Assembly: GCF_000211835.1 (NCBI RefSeq)
Contig: NZ_AEGR01000056.1
Span: 1-64,000, forward strand
Source of the DNA: Hylemonella gracilis ATCC 19624
Lineage (GTDB): Bacteria; Pseudomonadota; Gammaproteobacteria; Burkholderiales; Burkholderiaceae_C
DNA length: 64,000 nucleotides
Direction: 5' to 3'
Shown: in pieces, positions 63,690 to 64,000 of the stretch
Numbering within the stretch: position 1 is the first letter of the stretch
Layout: the number at the start of each line of letters is the position of its first letter
The notes under the pieces: generated by a model
Told to the model about the DNA's origin: nothing
The model's database searches: none
Seen by the model: only the letters and a program-made list of their open reading frames with translations
Translations under genes and position numbers: made by a program

Positions 63690-64000
63690 ATGAATGTCCG
63701 ATCCCTGCCCCGTCCTGGTGGTCGCAGCGCCCGCGTGCAGGCCGCCGTGCACCAGGCCACGCGCGAGTTGCTGGACCAGCGCGGCCGCGCCGCGCTCACC
63801 GTGCCCCTGATCGCCGCGCGGGCGGGCGTCACGCCTTCGACCGTCTACCGCCGCTGGGGCGACCTGAACGAGCTGCTGGCCGACGTCGCCCTGGAACAGC
63901 TGCGGCCCGAGACCCCGCCCGCCGACACCGGCAGCGTCGAAGGCGATCTGCAAGCCTGGGCCGAGCAGTATTTCGAGGAAATGTCCTCGGTGGGCATGGC
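63690..64000 (+). CDS. TetR-family transcriptional regulator (cut by window edge)
   Basis: The first 103 codons are visible; the gene runs off the right edge. The N-terminal helix-turn-helix is clear: VQAAVHQATRELLDQRGRAALTVPLIAARAGVTPSTVYRRWGDLNELL. The start ATG is at 63690. It is divergent from the MFS gene and has a palindrome just upstream, so it is the likely repressor of that exporter and of itself. Confidence 0.92.
   Translation, partial: MNVRSLPRPGGRSARVQAAVHQATRELLDQRGRAALTVPLIAARAGVTPSTVYRRWGDLNELLADVALEQLRPETPPADTGSVEGDLQAWAEQYFEEMSSVGM

Overview
This window looks like a chromosomal segment of a high-GC betaproteobacterium of the order Burkholderiales, most likely family Comamonadaceae. 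The reasons are the gene content and order: ubiE beside a Tim44-domain gene, a DUF3683 FAD/Fe-S oxidoreductase, a ctaC-ctaD-(38-aa assembly protein)-ctaG-DUF2970-ctaE block with SURF1, ctaA, ctaB and sco following, pcaIJF-linked and orphan Bug (TctC-type) binding proteins, and a CIRCE-controlled rpoH. No rRNA, phage, insertion sequence, CRISPR array or plasmid origin was seen. One tRNA (Arg, anticodon CCT) is present. The assignment rests on family recognition, not on a database search.

Layout. 1-5472 (all minus): partial Tim44-like gene, ubiE, a DUF971 gene and a very large FAD/Fe-S oxidoreductase. 5721-12303 (plus): the ugp glycerol-3-phosphate uptake system (ugpB, ugpA, ugpE, ugpC, ugpQ) with a DNA photolyase gene inserted between ugpB and ugpA. 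12374-15990 (minus): an ECF42-like sigma factor with its DGPF/YCII, VOC and SRPBCC companions. 16069-19420 (plus): hemA-prfA-prmC. 19612-22164: two bacterioferritin subunits with complementary active sites, bacterioferritin-associated ferredoxin on the opposite strand, and rpoH behind a perfect CIRCE operator. 22396-31721: the aa3-type cytochrome c oxidase and its assembly genes. 31861-37876: a BioC-like methyltransferase, a ComF-like phosphoribosyltransferase, trmL, a MaoC-like dehydratase, an orphan ParA and the kefF-kefC potassium efflux pair.

37983-44294: rutE, the ohrR-ohr peroxide operon, then the beta-ketoadipate genes pcaI-pcaJ-pcaF with a Bug protein and a divergent IclR regulator. 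44302-48762: DUF1841, a dihaem cytochrome c, and a MoxR ATPase to VWA-protein cluster. 48868-49682: tRNA-Arg followed by an AbrB/PIN toxin-antitoxin pair with an altered PIN active site. 50004-57932: a CsoR/FrmR-family regulator lacking its usual cysteine, a 5'-nucleotidase, queC, an unknown Pro/Gln-rich protein, glmS with a divergent Lrp regulator, and glmU followed by a soluble histidine kinase. 58093-64000: a second orphan Bug protein, an rRNA pseudouridine synthase, DUF2917, a LysR-type regulator with two tandem effector-binding domains, and an MFS exporter divergent from a TetR regulator.

Most genes are core housekeeping. The clearest departures from textbook architecture are the double-effector-domain LysR protein (60678-62315), the split-function bacterioferritin pair, the photolyase inside the ugp operon, a Sco-like membrane thioredoxin-fold protein overlapping SURF1, and several well-formed operator palindromes (CIRCE, OhrR, IclR and TetR type).
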